DNA of 64,000 bases from Manihot esculenta (Eukaryota; Streptophyta; Magnoliopsida; Malpighiales; Euphorbiaceae): the NCBI RefSeq assembly GCF_001659605.2, contig NC_035176.2:30064716-30128715 (forward strand). The letters are read 5' to 3'. A program made the position numbers and the translations under genes. Of the stretch, positions 11,011 through 23,802 are shown piece after piece; position 1 is the first letter of the stretch, and the number at the start of each line of letters is the position of its first letter. The notes beneath the pieces were generated by a model that was not told the DNA's origin, did no database searches, and saw only the letters and a list, made by a program, of their open reading frames with translations.

Positions 11011-12764
11011 CTGATTTTATGCGGTAAGCAGAGGTACTTGCATTGACGATCCACAGTGGGGCCATGGCCCTCGAAAATGTATTTTCTAGGTCTGTATAGA
11101 TAATTTTTCTTCGATTTTAAATAAATAAAAGAAAAATTATTATTAAATTTTTAAATTTTTAAAAAATTTATTAATTTATTTCTATTTAAAAATTATACCA
11201 TTAATTTATATTTTTAATTTATATAATTTTAAATATATATATTATTTAGTACCTATCAATTTAAATATTCATACTGTTTAGTTTTTTATCAAAGTCTAAA
11301 TAAATTTACTAATAACTTTTTAATAAATTACTAAATAATTTAATTTTATAAAATATAAAAATATTTCTAGACGAATTAATGAATTTTTAAAAACTCAGAA
11401 ATTTAATAATGATTCTCTCATAAATAAAATCACTAATGCTAAATATTATTTTTATAGTAATAAATTACTCTATTTTATTTTAATTCAAAATTTTACTTTT
11501 AATCTTTGATCTTTCCACTTCAACTATACTAATATTTTTCCTTTTCAAAAATATTTATTAGCTAAGTTATTTATATTTATTTTTTATAATTCTTTTTTAA
11601 TAATAATTATTTTTATTTACTTTTTTTATTTGTGCAGTTGAAATTATATATTAAATTATTTAAATTTATGAAAAATAAATTTAAATTTTTTTAAAAAAAT
11701 TACTATGAATAATGATTAGATTATCTAATATTTTCGTAAATTATTTAAATATAGAAAAAAATAAATTTAAAAAAATGAGTTTAATAAGTTATGAGTTGAA
11801 TTAATTATTTTTTAAAATAAATTATAAATATAGATAAAATTAAATAGTATTTATGGGATAATAGATTAAACCATTCAAATAAAAAAAATATATTAAATGT
11901 CTAATTTATAGAACATTATCTACGTAAATTTTCTCCAATTATTTTGATTTTCGACTTGAAACTTTAGTTCTAATATTTATATTAACAAAAAAAATTTTAA
12001 ATTAAATAAAATTAAAGATTTTACTGAAAAAATGAATCCGAGTTCAGAATTAAATTTTTAGATCCGTACGTGTGTAATTGAGATGATTCAACTGATATTT
12101 GGAGTCGTTGGGAGATGCTTTGTTAGATGATCATGGAGTTTGCCCGAGGATAAGAGCAGAGACTACTGTTATTTTGAACTTAATGATTTATTAAATTATC
12201 AAATAGTGATTGGTTAATACAATTCCTGCATTTCTTTATTTTTCTTCTGTCAAAGAAATGATAATGAGCTACGTAGATCAAATTGAGAAACAACCTTTAT
12301 AGCCAAGAACTAACAACACATTTACAAGTTTTAAGTCTGCCTAATGATTTCGAAATTTGGGGTTGTAAATTTGGAACATCACCTGCATCGAAGAAAAGAT
12401 CATAGGGCTGTGGGGCTAGAGTGTTAGGAGTTCTACTCAGATGCCTAAAAATCTCATAATGAAAAAGAATAACATAGTGATATATCCTACCATATGATAT
12501 TTAAGGTTCATACACTACGTGGAGGACTATTTACAGTAGAAGAAATGTAATCCTTTGAAGACCCAAATTCCCATTTGAGTTCTTTTTTTTTTTTAAATAC
12601 TTGATTTTACAACTTTGAAAATGGCTTTAGTGCCAATGAGTTAAAAACTCATTTGTCCATTGGGTTCAATGTTAATCATTAATTAGTTTATCATAATATG
12701 AATGTGTGATTTCTATTGGAGTGGAAACTAATTTGTGATAATCTTGAAATACTAATTTGGAATC
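11011..12764. other. Intergenic AT-rich spacer
   Basis: Very AT-rich between about 11090 and 12060 with no open frame worth calling. From 12060 to 12760 composition is more balanced but I recognise no gene, RNA or element. Confidence 0.6.
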
Positions 12765-13383
12765 ATGTTAGAAGTACCAATCTTATCTGGACAAATAGAT
12801 ATACCGATGACCGTCGGGCCTCACGCGTCCCAGATTGAGGTCGAATTCATGAAGGTAATACTGGTCCAAAATTCATATAGCCTTCCTAACGAACTAGTTC
12901 AAGATCTTCGGTCCTGGTTTAAACCCATGAAACAGACCGAATTACTCAGGAGTCCAAGTCACTCGGGAAGAAGTTTAGTCCGGTGACATGACAGTCACCT
13001 CGCAGCCCTATCCTCATGCGTGCAGGAGGAATTAAATGGTCGCTTGGCGCGAAAAGAGAGTGATGCGCTTCTATACGTATGGACATGTGTGACAGAGGGA
13101 CAGGTTGCACCGCTTTTATACGTATGAACATGTGTAACAGAGAGACAGGTGGCACTGTCTAGCAATAAGAGAAAAAGGAACGATATGTGTGACAGAGGGA
13201 TAGATGACACCGCTTTCATACGTATGGACATATGTAACAGAGAGACAGGTGGCGCTGTCTAGCAGTAAGAAAAAAAGGAACGACATGTGTGACAGAGAGA
13301 TAGATGGCACCGCTTTCATATATATAGACATGTGTAATAGAGAGACAGGTTGCACTGTCGAGCCGTGAGAGAAAAAAGGAATA
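12765..13383. repeat. GC-richer island, unclassified repeat (possibly an LTR remnant)
   Basis: This 600-bp block is clearly less AT-rich than the DNA on either side and ends in a tandem repeat. A 73-codon frame at 12765-12986 has no recognisable similarity and I do not call it a gene. An LTR or other element fragment is the likeliest explanation, but I see no PBS, TIR or duplication that would prove it. Confidence 0.4.
13084..13383. repeat. Tandem repeat, three 100-bp units
   Basis: The block beginning CATGTGTGACAGAG starts at 13084, recurs at 13184 (as TATGTGTGACAGAG) and again at 13284, an exact 100-bp period. Each unit also holds a half-repeat, ATGTGTAACAGAGAGACAGG, about 45 bases in, so the unit itself looks like an older duplication. 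Imperfect short frames on the minus strand follow the repeat and are not genes. Confidence 0.88.
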
Positions 13384-16300
13384 AAGGTAATTGAAAATTC
13401 ATTTCCAAATCAATTCATAACTAGTATCTCCTCTTCGATGCCATTGGTCAAAAGACTGCAATGTGAAATTGATGATTTTTCAGTTCTAAATTTAATAACT
13501 CTCTCCACGATTATCTGCATTCAGCTAATCTTATTCCATGTTCAATAATTTATATATATAATTTTAGTTTTTAATTAATTAAATGTATTTAATATAAATT
13601 ATTTTAAATATCTCAAAATTTAAATGTGTATTTTATTTATAAAATCAAAATATTTTACGCATTTATTCTAGGCGACAATCTTCAAAAACAAACATTCTTT
13701 TTCATTACCATTTATCTTTTATTTGGAGTTATTTAATATAGGAAAATCATTAATCACTTATAAATACATTTACTTCGTTTTTTTTTTTAAATTGTCACCG
13801 CTTTATTAGACAAAGAGGTCGAATATTTTTAAAGTAAATTTTTTTATATTTTAAAATCTTTGTACTCTTTGGTTGATTTAAAAAGAATCGGAAAGTTTTT
13901 TGTTATATTAAAAGCTTTAAAAACAGAAATCATGTCAATGCTAATGGTTGAAAATAAATATTTTGAAGTTTTTTAACTTTTAAAATCTTAATTTAAATTA
14001 TGTGTTCATTTGTGGTTCAGTTTTGTTACTAACCCATACACGTATTTGTGTTTCCAAAAAAAAAAAAAAATTGTGTTCACTTTGTATGAACTTATTTTAT
14101 ATTTGGGTAAAAGAATTTGAAATATAAAATCTTAATTCGATAAAAATGTATGTTTTTTTTTATTTTATTTTTCAAAAAATGTATGTTTTGTTCAATTAAT
14201 TACAAGCATGAATAGGTAGAATTTATATTGTACTTTTTAATAAATCAATTGCAAATTATTTTTCTATTTACAGAATACCCAATATAATTTTTTTACAATG
14301 TTTATACAAAAGTATTCAATTTTCATAAAATCTTCTTAATTCTTATCAAAGATATGATAATGTACATTTATTATATTTTAGTTGAATATATATAAATTTT
14401 AAATTAATTTATAACATAATATTATTTTAAATTTTAATTTAATTATTATTAAATTTCATATCGATTTGATTTGAAATAGAATAAATATGCTTTAATAAAA
14501 ATTTGAAAAACTAATGTACTCTTATAAAAATTTTAAATACTTCTAGATGAGTTAAATTTGACATAATTTTAATATGATTTTAAAAACTTTAATTTGAGAT
14601 AGAAATAATATAGCTGATCGAAATTTAATAATTATAAAATATTTATAAATAAATGATTTAATTTTTATTTGAAAATTTATTAATAAATAATATTAAAATT
14701 AAATATAATTTTTAATTTTAAAAATTAATATACAAACATAACATCAATTTTTTTTTTAAATCTCAAAAAACATCACCCTTTGCCTCTTATAATTTTTATT
14801 CGTCATTTTATTTTTAAATATCTTAAAATATTATCATTTTTTTTATATTATAAATAATATAAATTAATTATTACAATCACATTTAATTTATCTTATTTTT
14901 AATATACTCTCATTAATAGTATATTTTTTCAAACGAAAATGAAAATTATCTCTAATATTTAATTCTTAATAATGATTTTATTATTTAACACAATTTAATA
15001 TTCTTATTTTATATTTAAAATAAATGTAATTAAAAAATTAATAAATAATTTTGTCTTTTAATTACTATAATTATAATTTTTTAATTTCTATAAAAATAAA
15101 ATAAAATAAAATTATGGAATAGTGATTATCACTTTAGAAAAAGTAGCATCCCCAAATCACATGTCAAATTATAAAATAATATTACAACAAAAATTCAAGC
15201 AGTGGAGATTAGGATAGGTTAATGGCGAACGCGGTTACACGTAAAAAACGTTTAAAATTCGAAGAATCTATTAATTAATTAATTAATTAATTAATGAACA
15301 CAAATCCCAATTTACGCATAAATTAAAAGGAACGCCTTTGAAGTTTGACACCCCAAAGAAAAAGGGGAAATTAACGTCATTTGTCAATTACAGATTTTTA
15401 GATAAAACAAAAAAAAAATTAATTAATCCTTCCTTAATAGAAAATTAATTCAAAGTACTGAGTCAAATCGATTTCCTTTCTTTAATTTTCTTTATTTTGG
15501 TCAACAAGTTCATAATACGGAAAATTGCCCTAATTTAATTTGATTTTGTAGCCAAAAACATATTTGATTTCGTATATTCTCAATCTTTTACTAAAAGCAA
15601 TGACTTTATGAAGAAAAAGTTAAAACATATTACAATAATTAAATAGTTTTTTTAAAAAAAATTAATAAATTTTATCTTCTAATATATCTTAAATAGAAGT
15701 AAATTAAAAAATAAATTAAAATATCTTATAATTTAAGATGAATTAAAAAAGAAAAATAAATTACTTTTATAGCACGAGGGAGGATAATAATTCCGTTGAA
15801 AGCTGAAATCATAATGATGACTTGGCCAAGATTCCTGGTGGGCCACCACCTATACATGTCTTTTTCTTTGAATTTAGACGCGTGGACTGAAGGCCTTGCT
15901 TTTTGTTTACTAATTTCTTTTTTTCCAATCAAAAAGAGGATAAAAGGAATTAGGAATGGGCAAAGGTACACTTTTGTATTATTTAAGATTTCATTAAATA
16001 TTTAAATAACTTAAATTTTATATAATATTTAGACATAAATCAACGTCTCATCAATAAGTTTGGGACTCATTTTTCACTTTATTATAAAAATAATTATAAA
16101 AATTATACATAATTTTATTTTTTTTAAAAATAAAATTTTATAAATTAAATATGAAATAATTTTTTATTTTAAATAAAAAAATTAATAAAAATAATTAAAT
16201 TAAATTATAATAACCTTAATAGCCATTCGGATCACAATAAAATTTTTATAGAAAAGTCGAGTTCAAAATTTATCAAAACACATTAAGTAAAATTGATCCA

Positions 16301-18829
16301 TCAATGTACGCTCCAGTCCACCATCGAAATAGTTTAAAATCATTAGGTCCAAGCGCATAAAAGAAAAACTCAACTCATTTGATATGATAAAAAGTAATGA
16401 AAAAGGAGCGCGATAGAAAATTAAATGATCATTTAACGATAATAAATAAACTGATAAATACATACATACAGCTTTACATGATAGGTAACACTCTAATTTA
16501 TGTATTAAAATAAAATTAAAAAAAAATGCATAGTACATTATTCATACACATTTAAATTTTATTTTTTTTCGAATCTCAAATTATTAAATTAAATTATTAA
16601 AAATTATATTTTAAATTAATAGTTATATAAATTTAAAGAGTAATAAATAAAATTTAAAATATAATTAGTAATTCATATAATTATTTTTGATATTTTAATA
16701 AATTATTAATTATAACTCTATAAATTTATAACTTAATTATAATATATATATATGGATAAAACTAAGTAGGTGGGGAAATGGAATTTGGAAAACGACAACA
16801 ATTATGAAGAAGTAATTGGAAAGAATGATTGAAATAAAAAGCTAGAAGCAAAAATTAAAAAAATAATAATAATAATTTACGAAGCTAAGGAAGAAAGAAA
16901 TGGAAAAAAAGCAAAAGGGAGGAGTTGGAGAGGAGCAAAGAAGAGACAAATGTTGACGTGAACAGTTGTATAATTGGGTTGGTATGTGTGTGTTTGTGAA
17001 GAATCACGTTGTTTTTGTTGCATGAAACGACAACTGGGGTGTCCTCTGTGTACGTACTTTTAGGACGCACTTGCAAAAATTAGGACTCTCACTTTCAATT
17101 TGCCACAAATTCAAGTCCCCATCCTCTCCTCGGGAATAAGGATCACTTGCCCCATTCTATTTTTATAACCGGTGCAATATCTCACTAATATCAGAAATTA
17201 TAAAATATTATATATTAAAAATATAAATTACACCAAAAATATATTATACAATATCACTTAAAATTTATTAACTCAAATAAAAAAATTAATTAATATTATA
17301 TAATAATTATTTAAAATAAATTATATACTGACACTCAAATATAAAATTACATAACGAGAATTTTATTAAAAAATATTTAATTTATAAAGAGAAAAATAAA
17401 TTCTGATACTTTAAATCTCGATAAAACTCATTCTCTCAATTATAAAGTGAAATTTCACAAAATTTTTCTATTCAGATTTTCATAATTATGTCTCTTATCA
17501 TTACTAACCGAAACGGGTAAGAACTATTAATAAAACCTGCTAGGTATCAACCGGCTCACATTTATTTTTTTTCAGAATAATCGGTTTCATTTCGGCTTTA
17601 TTATTAATAAATATCATTAATTATAAAAAATATAATAATTTATATAAAATATTCTTAAAAATTAATATTATTTTAAAGTGATAAATAATTTGGAATAAAA
17701 ATTCTGAAATGAAAATAGTATAATACATTAAATAATTTATATTTTTTAATGCTTTCCAAACTAAAGTCAATATTACAGACGCGTTAATTGATAATAGATT
17801 TGTCATTCTACAATAAAGGGTTTGCTCAATAATTGCTCTTAGAAAAAGATATCCATAAATTAAATAAATCTAATTAAATTATTACTCCCTTCATTTTTTA
17901 ATTTTTATATTATTTTTTAATTATATTTATTTTAAAAGTATTAAATTTTATTAAATATTAAAAAAATTGAAATAATTTTTAAAAATTAAATTATAATAAT
18001 TAATTTATATATTACTATAAAAAATTTTAAAATAATAAAAAAAATAAAAATTATGAAAAATAGATAATGAACGTCTAGCAAGTTTCATTTTCTTAAATTA
18101 ATTTCCATTTATTTCTTTTTTTTCTTTTTGAAATATTCCTTTTGTTTCTGTTGACATAAAAATTTTACCAACTTTATTCATATTGGATATGCCTCTTATT
18201 TGTTTATTAAAAAAAATTCGTATTTTAAAACTTAAAATTAATGAATATATTGTTAATTAACTAAAATAATATTATTAGTTAATGTACATTGTCTTCCCAA
18301 TTTTTAATATTTTCTTTACTCACTATTATTTTTTATTTGTTTAAAATTTTTTTATTTAAAATATATGTCATTTTTAAAAAATTAATTAAAGAATATTAGT
18401 TATTTTTAAAATTTTTTTTATAAAACAATCTTACACCCACCGAATATATAAAATTAATTTATATACTCAATCAAAGAAAATTTTAAATTTTAGATAAATT
18501 TTTTTAAATTTTATATTACTGATATAACATACTGATCGTTAATATAAAGTATAAATTATCATCCTAAAATAAAGGTTTATGACAATAATTTGATAAATTA
18601 ATATCCAGCAGATCTCTATTATACCTATTATCACATAATTTTTTATCAATTAACCGATACTAACTCAATTTTTAAAAATTACAATAATTAATTTTATTTT
18701 TTTATATATAAAAAAATAATTTCATTATTAATATTTTAAAAAAATCAATAAAATATTTTAGGGATCACTTTTTTTTCTAATTTCATTGATAAATTATGTA
18801 TATATCATTCATTAAATCATTTAATTTGT
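13384..18829. other. Long AT-rich intergenic region
   Basis: About 5.4 kb of AT-rich DNA without any credible coding frame. It includes a (TTAA)n microsatellite at 15271-15294 and many poly-A/T runs. Slightly GC-richer patches at about 15790-15900 and 16900-17160 contain no recognisable domain. No RNA gene seen. Confidence 0.6.
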
Positions 18830-19030
18830 GGAGATGGTTTCAACACCACTTCTGCTTTTCACCGTTGGTTGTCACCTGGTTGTCCAGGTAGGACCAATGG
18901 CCGTGAGACTGAGGCTTCAGCTTGATCAGACGTAAGATTCCGACTGGTCCCTTAATTGCTGTAAAGGATGATCGGAGACGTGGCCCTGTTGTTGGGTATA
19001 AAATGGTGAGATAGGGTTAATTGCAGAAGA
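18830..19030. other. Unassigned GC-richer island with a TATA-like motif
   Basis: About 200 bp of balanced composition set in very AT-rich DNA. It contains GACGTGG and, at 18998-19006, GGGTATAAAATGG, a good TATA box on the plus strand. No convincing transcript or coding frame follows; the 79-codon frame at 19203 has no recognisable features. It may be a promoter remnant. Confidence 0.25.
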
Positions 19031-22000
19031 AGCTTCTTAGACTTTATAAGTACATCTATTATTACTAATTTTTAATTTTCAAATATGTATTAATAACTCC
19101 ATAGCTTTATCATTATTATTTATCAGTATTAAACTATATTTAAAAAAAAAAAAAAGTATTTGACAGTGAAATGGCGGATACCTAAAATCTCGGCTACAGA
19201 GAATGAAAGCTCGAGTCTTTTTCAAGACAATACATAATTTCCTTCATGGTACTATTGAGAGAGAGAACTTTATTTTCTCGTGTCTGTCTCGTCAATCTTT
19301 TATCATATTCTTCTCGGGCACTCATCAAATCTCTTTTCTTTTTGAATCTTACTTTTGTTTTTGTTTTTATCTTTTAATCACTAAACATGACTTGATAAGA
19401 CATAGATTTTCTTTATATCCTATTATGGAAATTTTTTTATAAATATATTCTTCTTTGGATTCTGAAAATCTTGAGTTGAGTTTCTCATTGGTGGTATCAA
19501 ATTAAAGTGAAAACATAAAGCACAGAGAATATGAACATGAATATTTATTATTTTTTTTTTAAAAAAAAAAAAAACAGAAACTTTTATTCATATGAGAAAA
19601 AGGGAACTTTTATGGGGTTTTGTAAAAGTGAGCAAATTATAAGTTTTGCAATGATGGATAAAATTAAAAATTTGGAACAAAAAGAAAAAGTTTCTTCCCC
19701 TTCTTTTCTCTTCCACTAAAATTTATTTCAAAACCCATTTGAGCTTTTTCAAATGGCCATTACTATGTATTTTTACTAGCATTTACGATTTGTCCTTTCT
19801 TCTTTTCTTAATTTATTGCATTTTCTTTTTTTAATATTTATTTTTTTTAAATTATATATCTGAATATGTAACCTTAAGAATTATATTATGATCATATGAG
19901 ATTTAAAAAAAAATAAAAATTATATTATGATAATATGAGATTTAAAAAATGGTAGAATTTTGGTATGTATGATTAAGTTTAACTTGAATGATTCAAATTT
20001 TCTTTTTTTATTTTATTTTTTATTTGTCTTCTAATAATGTATAACCGACACTCTACTGCAGTGGTTATTATGTCGTACGTACAAATGTACTCTCTCTTTC
20101 CATCGTTGGGCGACAATTTAATTTTTTCTGGCGCTCATACTGACAGGATCATGGGTGTAAATGGGTCCATTCCCCACTAATTTATCAAGTCAAATGAACT
20201 GGATCCCTTTTTATTAAGTACGGATTTTGATCGGCCAAGTCTGTTCAAATGTGGTTTGAATTATGTATTAGTAGATAAACGTTAAGAAGGCTCAACTGCA
20301 GCCTGAATACCAGAAACTAAGTCTAATTAGTTACCATTGAATTGAATTTTTAGGAAAGGGTTACTCTTCAACCACGTACCTGTTTCCTTCATTCATAGTT
20401 TGACATGTTAAATATGTAGCCTAATATATAGAATCAAATTAATATATTTTTTAAAATTTTATAAATATTTTAATATATTAGGGACTAAAGAGTAAATTTG
20501 TTAATATTTTCTTATACCATGCATTTACTTTGAATGGACTTTTTAATGGCTAGGTCTCCGAGCTCTGGGTTTTCTCTTAATAGCAAGTTCCAAGGATGGT
20601 AGGTGAGGAAGGGCACTGATGGGCTATCGGATACAACTTCGCTTCAATTCCTGGCTAATTCTGTTGCCTTATAAGGCCCTTTGTGAATATTTTGTGAAAA
20701 TATTATTCTCTTTTTGCTTAAAAAGTGTTCATTTTGCCAATTTCACTGTGAGTAAAATAATGTTTGGAATAAATCGACACTTGAATAAAAAAAAACAATT
20801 ATTAAAAGGGACACTTGTCAAGGAATGGAGGGAGTACTAAGGAGTGAATATTTTATGTCACTGATCTGTTTGCACGTATATTTGAGTGTAAAAAACTTAT
20901 TTAAGAAATGATTTTATTTTATAATTTTTATTTATTTTTTAGTTATTTTAAAATTATTATTTATTTTTTATATTATAAGAATATATAAATTGATTATTTT
21001 AATTATATTTGATTTTATTTTACTCTCAATGTGACTTTCATTAATTATTATTTTTAAATGAGTATTTAAAATATCATTTTATATTTAATAAAATTTAATA
21101 TTTTTAAAATAAATATAATTAAAAAATTAATAAAAAATTTATATTTTTTAATATTTATAAAAAAGCAAAATGAAAAAAAATGATGAAAGAGAATATCTAA
21201 TTACTTTAAGTCAATTTTATGTAAAAAGAAAAAAATCCAAATAAATAGCGCATGCAAACATAATACGGGAGGAGTATTTGATTCAAATTGAAAAAATCAA
21301 CCAAATTAAATTAATTTAAAAATTTAATTCAATTTTTTATTTATTTTGATTCAGTTTAATTTTTAATTTTAAAAATTTCAGTTATTTTGATTCGGTTCCA
21401 TTTTAATAAAAAAAATTAAAAAAATTGAATCAAACCGAACCGATTAGTGATAATAATATATTATTTTCAATAATATAAAAAGATTAGATCATATTAAATT
21501 TAAAATATTTCAATTAAATTTTAAAATATTAAAAATAAAGTATAAAAAGTAAAAAAAATTATTAAAAATTTAAACCGATCAAACCGAATCGAATTAAACT
21601 GAATCATATCAATTCGATTTGATTTCTAACTAAAATTTGTTCGGTTTCATTTTTATAAATACTAATATTTTGATTTTTGATTTATTTAGTTCGATTGAAT
21701 TTTGAACCGAATCGATCGAATGTTAAAATGAAAGTAAATCAATGCACAAAGCAGAAGATTAAAACATTGACCCATTTATCTTGTAATTTTTTTATGAATT
21801 ATCGATGGCCTAAAATCCATCTCAAGCCATTATTATTACCTACTCTTTTTTGACTTTAATTTCGTGGATATTCTAAATAATAACCCATAAATTTAAATAT
21901 ATAAAAGATTCTGCCATTTTTTAGGAAGTTATGTTCTTGTATAAAACACCTTCCACTGTTGCTACTTCATTATTTCCCTTCCTAAAGGCAAGAATATCTT

Positions 22001-23748
22001 GAAACAAAGTCGGTGTATAAAATAAAATTCAAGTCCTAGGAGGAAAAGGTTGTATTCCTTCTTATAGTCTTTAAGGTGTATAAGATCTGCAAGTCTTTGT
22101 TAGGCTGTCCATTCCTTTTTTCTGCACATCCAAACAAGTCTTGTCTTCTGTGAACGCACCAAATACCTTGATATACCTTATGCATGGTTAATTTCGTAAG
22201 GATTTCATATTGTGATCTCATATTTCTTATCATCCTCACAATTAGTTCATATCTTCATGAAGCTATTGTGTTTTCCTACTCATCTTCAGGTTATCTCAGG
22301 ACTTTTTCCATTATAACAAAAATTAGGATTAACAGTAAAGAATTTTATAGGCATTATTAAAAAAATTATTTTTAACTATAATATTTTATTGTTGTTAATA
22401 ATTATTTTTTAATTAATAATTACAATTTTATTATAAAATATCTATATCTACAATTTTATAGCAGTAACATGCAATAATTACATATTATTGATATAAATTA
22501 ATGTAAACTTTTTACTGATGTACATAAAAATATACTAATACCCATAATTTTATTTATTATTATTTTTTATACATTAATAATATCAACTATTGATATTATT
22601 GCCACATATTAGTGAATAAAACAGCAAAATTAATATTATTATAAAATTTTTTATTGTTAATTTTAATATTAGTTGTAATATCCTACTCCAACCTGAGGAG
22701 CATATAGATATAAATGAACTAGCAACCAACTTGTTATGACAAATGCACAGAAACTCACTTACGTATTCACAATCAAAATAATAGAGATAAAGATATAAAA
22801 AATTTAATTTGGATCGACTATAAAATATTTCTCCATAAATAAAGTAGAGAAAGTTTTACGATAATAAAAAAATATATAATCTCTCAAAATCTTAATTTCA
22901 ATTTCAATGTGTTTTCTAATATTCCAAAAAAAAAACCCAACACATATTTTAATTTTTTTTATTCAATTTGGATTGTGAAATTTTTTAAATTGAATTACAA
23001 TTTGATTCATAAAAAAAATATACCCAAAATCTAAATCCAAGTAATTCACAAAGCTATTGGCAGAGTTTGTTTGTAAGCCGTGTATATGAACATGCAAAAG
23101 TTAGCTCAACAAATCAATACATGCAACGCACGTTGCTCTCTCTATTTTTCCCTCCATAAGTTTTCACGTTGCTAGTATTTAAAGTAAACAGAAAAAAAAA
23201 ATGTTACTTTCTTAATTAATTTTAAAATAATTTGTTTACTTTTTTTTATTATTTAGTGTTTTAAAAAATACACATTCTCACTTTTCTTCAATATTTTATA
23301 TTAATTTTTTAAAAATAAGAAAAAATATCTTGTTGGATCTTTAGTTTTTTGAGGTAAATTATTAATTTATTAAATATAGTGTAAACATTGGAACATGTAG
23401 GGTCTCCAAATTGATAGTTGATGTAAACTAAATAGACCTTTATTCCCATATACACTTAATCACCAATACAAAAAGAATGTGTGAACAACTTGGACACATA
23501 CAAAAAGAATATATTTTTTTTCTGGATCTAAAGCTTTGCTTTCACTACTTAAAAGCGATCTTTTGGTTTTTGAGCAAAGTTTGTTTTTTTCCCCATTTCT
23601 CTCTTTTCCAACCTTTAAATTTGTAGCTTTGGGATTTAAATCTCCTTTTTCTTCATCCTCAAATATTATCAAAACACAAATTTGAATTTTGAAAAATATC
23701 ACATATCATACACACCAATTCTCTCATTCTTAAAAAAATAATTATCGC
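19031..23748. other. AT-rich intergenic region
   Basis: No gene recognised. It contains poly-A/T runs near 19550, a balanced patch at 20560-20690 and another at 21990-22300 without domains, and a decayed MITE-like block described separately. A palindromic AT-rich stretch at 22330-22680 could be another small element but lacks clear ends. Confidence 0.55.
21260..21730. repeat. Decayed MITE-like block with GGTTCGGTT motifs in both orientations
   Basis: Short motifs such as CAAACCGAACCGATT, AACCGATCAAACCGAATCG, TCGGTTCCATT and GTTCGGTTTCATT occur in opposite orientations within about 470 bp. The same motif set and a similar length occur in the intact MITE at 50249-50712. The GGGGTGAGCA ends of that element are not visible here, so this is probably an older relative. 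Confidence 0.45.
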
Positions 23749-23802
23749 TAATATATATTTCCCGAGAGTTGTTGATTGTAATGAGATGGTACGATGTGGG
23801 AC
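23749..23802 (-). promoter_or_regulatory. Orphan plant snRNA-type promoter motifs (USE plus TATA)
   Basis: On the minus strand GTCCCACATCG (23792-23802) is an exact match to the plant upstream sequence element RTCCCACATCG. After a 34-base gap comes TATATATTA (23749-23757). In plants a USE-TATA spacing of about 33-34 bp marks Pol II snRNA promoters, whereas about 23-25 bp marks Pol III types. No U1, U2, U4 or U5 sequence follows downstream (toward lower coordinates). The USE motif also occurs by chance and in some LTRs, so function is unproven. Confidence 0.35.

Noticed and set aside
12946..13355. Repeated minus-strand frames with Ser-Leu-Leu-His-Met strings
   Set aside because: They are translations of the 100-bp tandem repeat.
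19480..19500. GGTGGTATCAAA resembling a retrotransposon primer-binding site
   Set aside because: Only 8 bases match and no LTR or coding remnant is adjacent.
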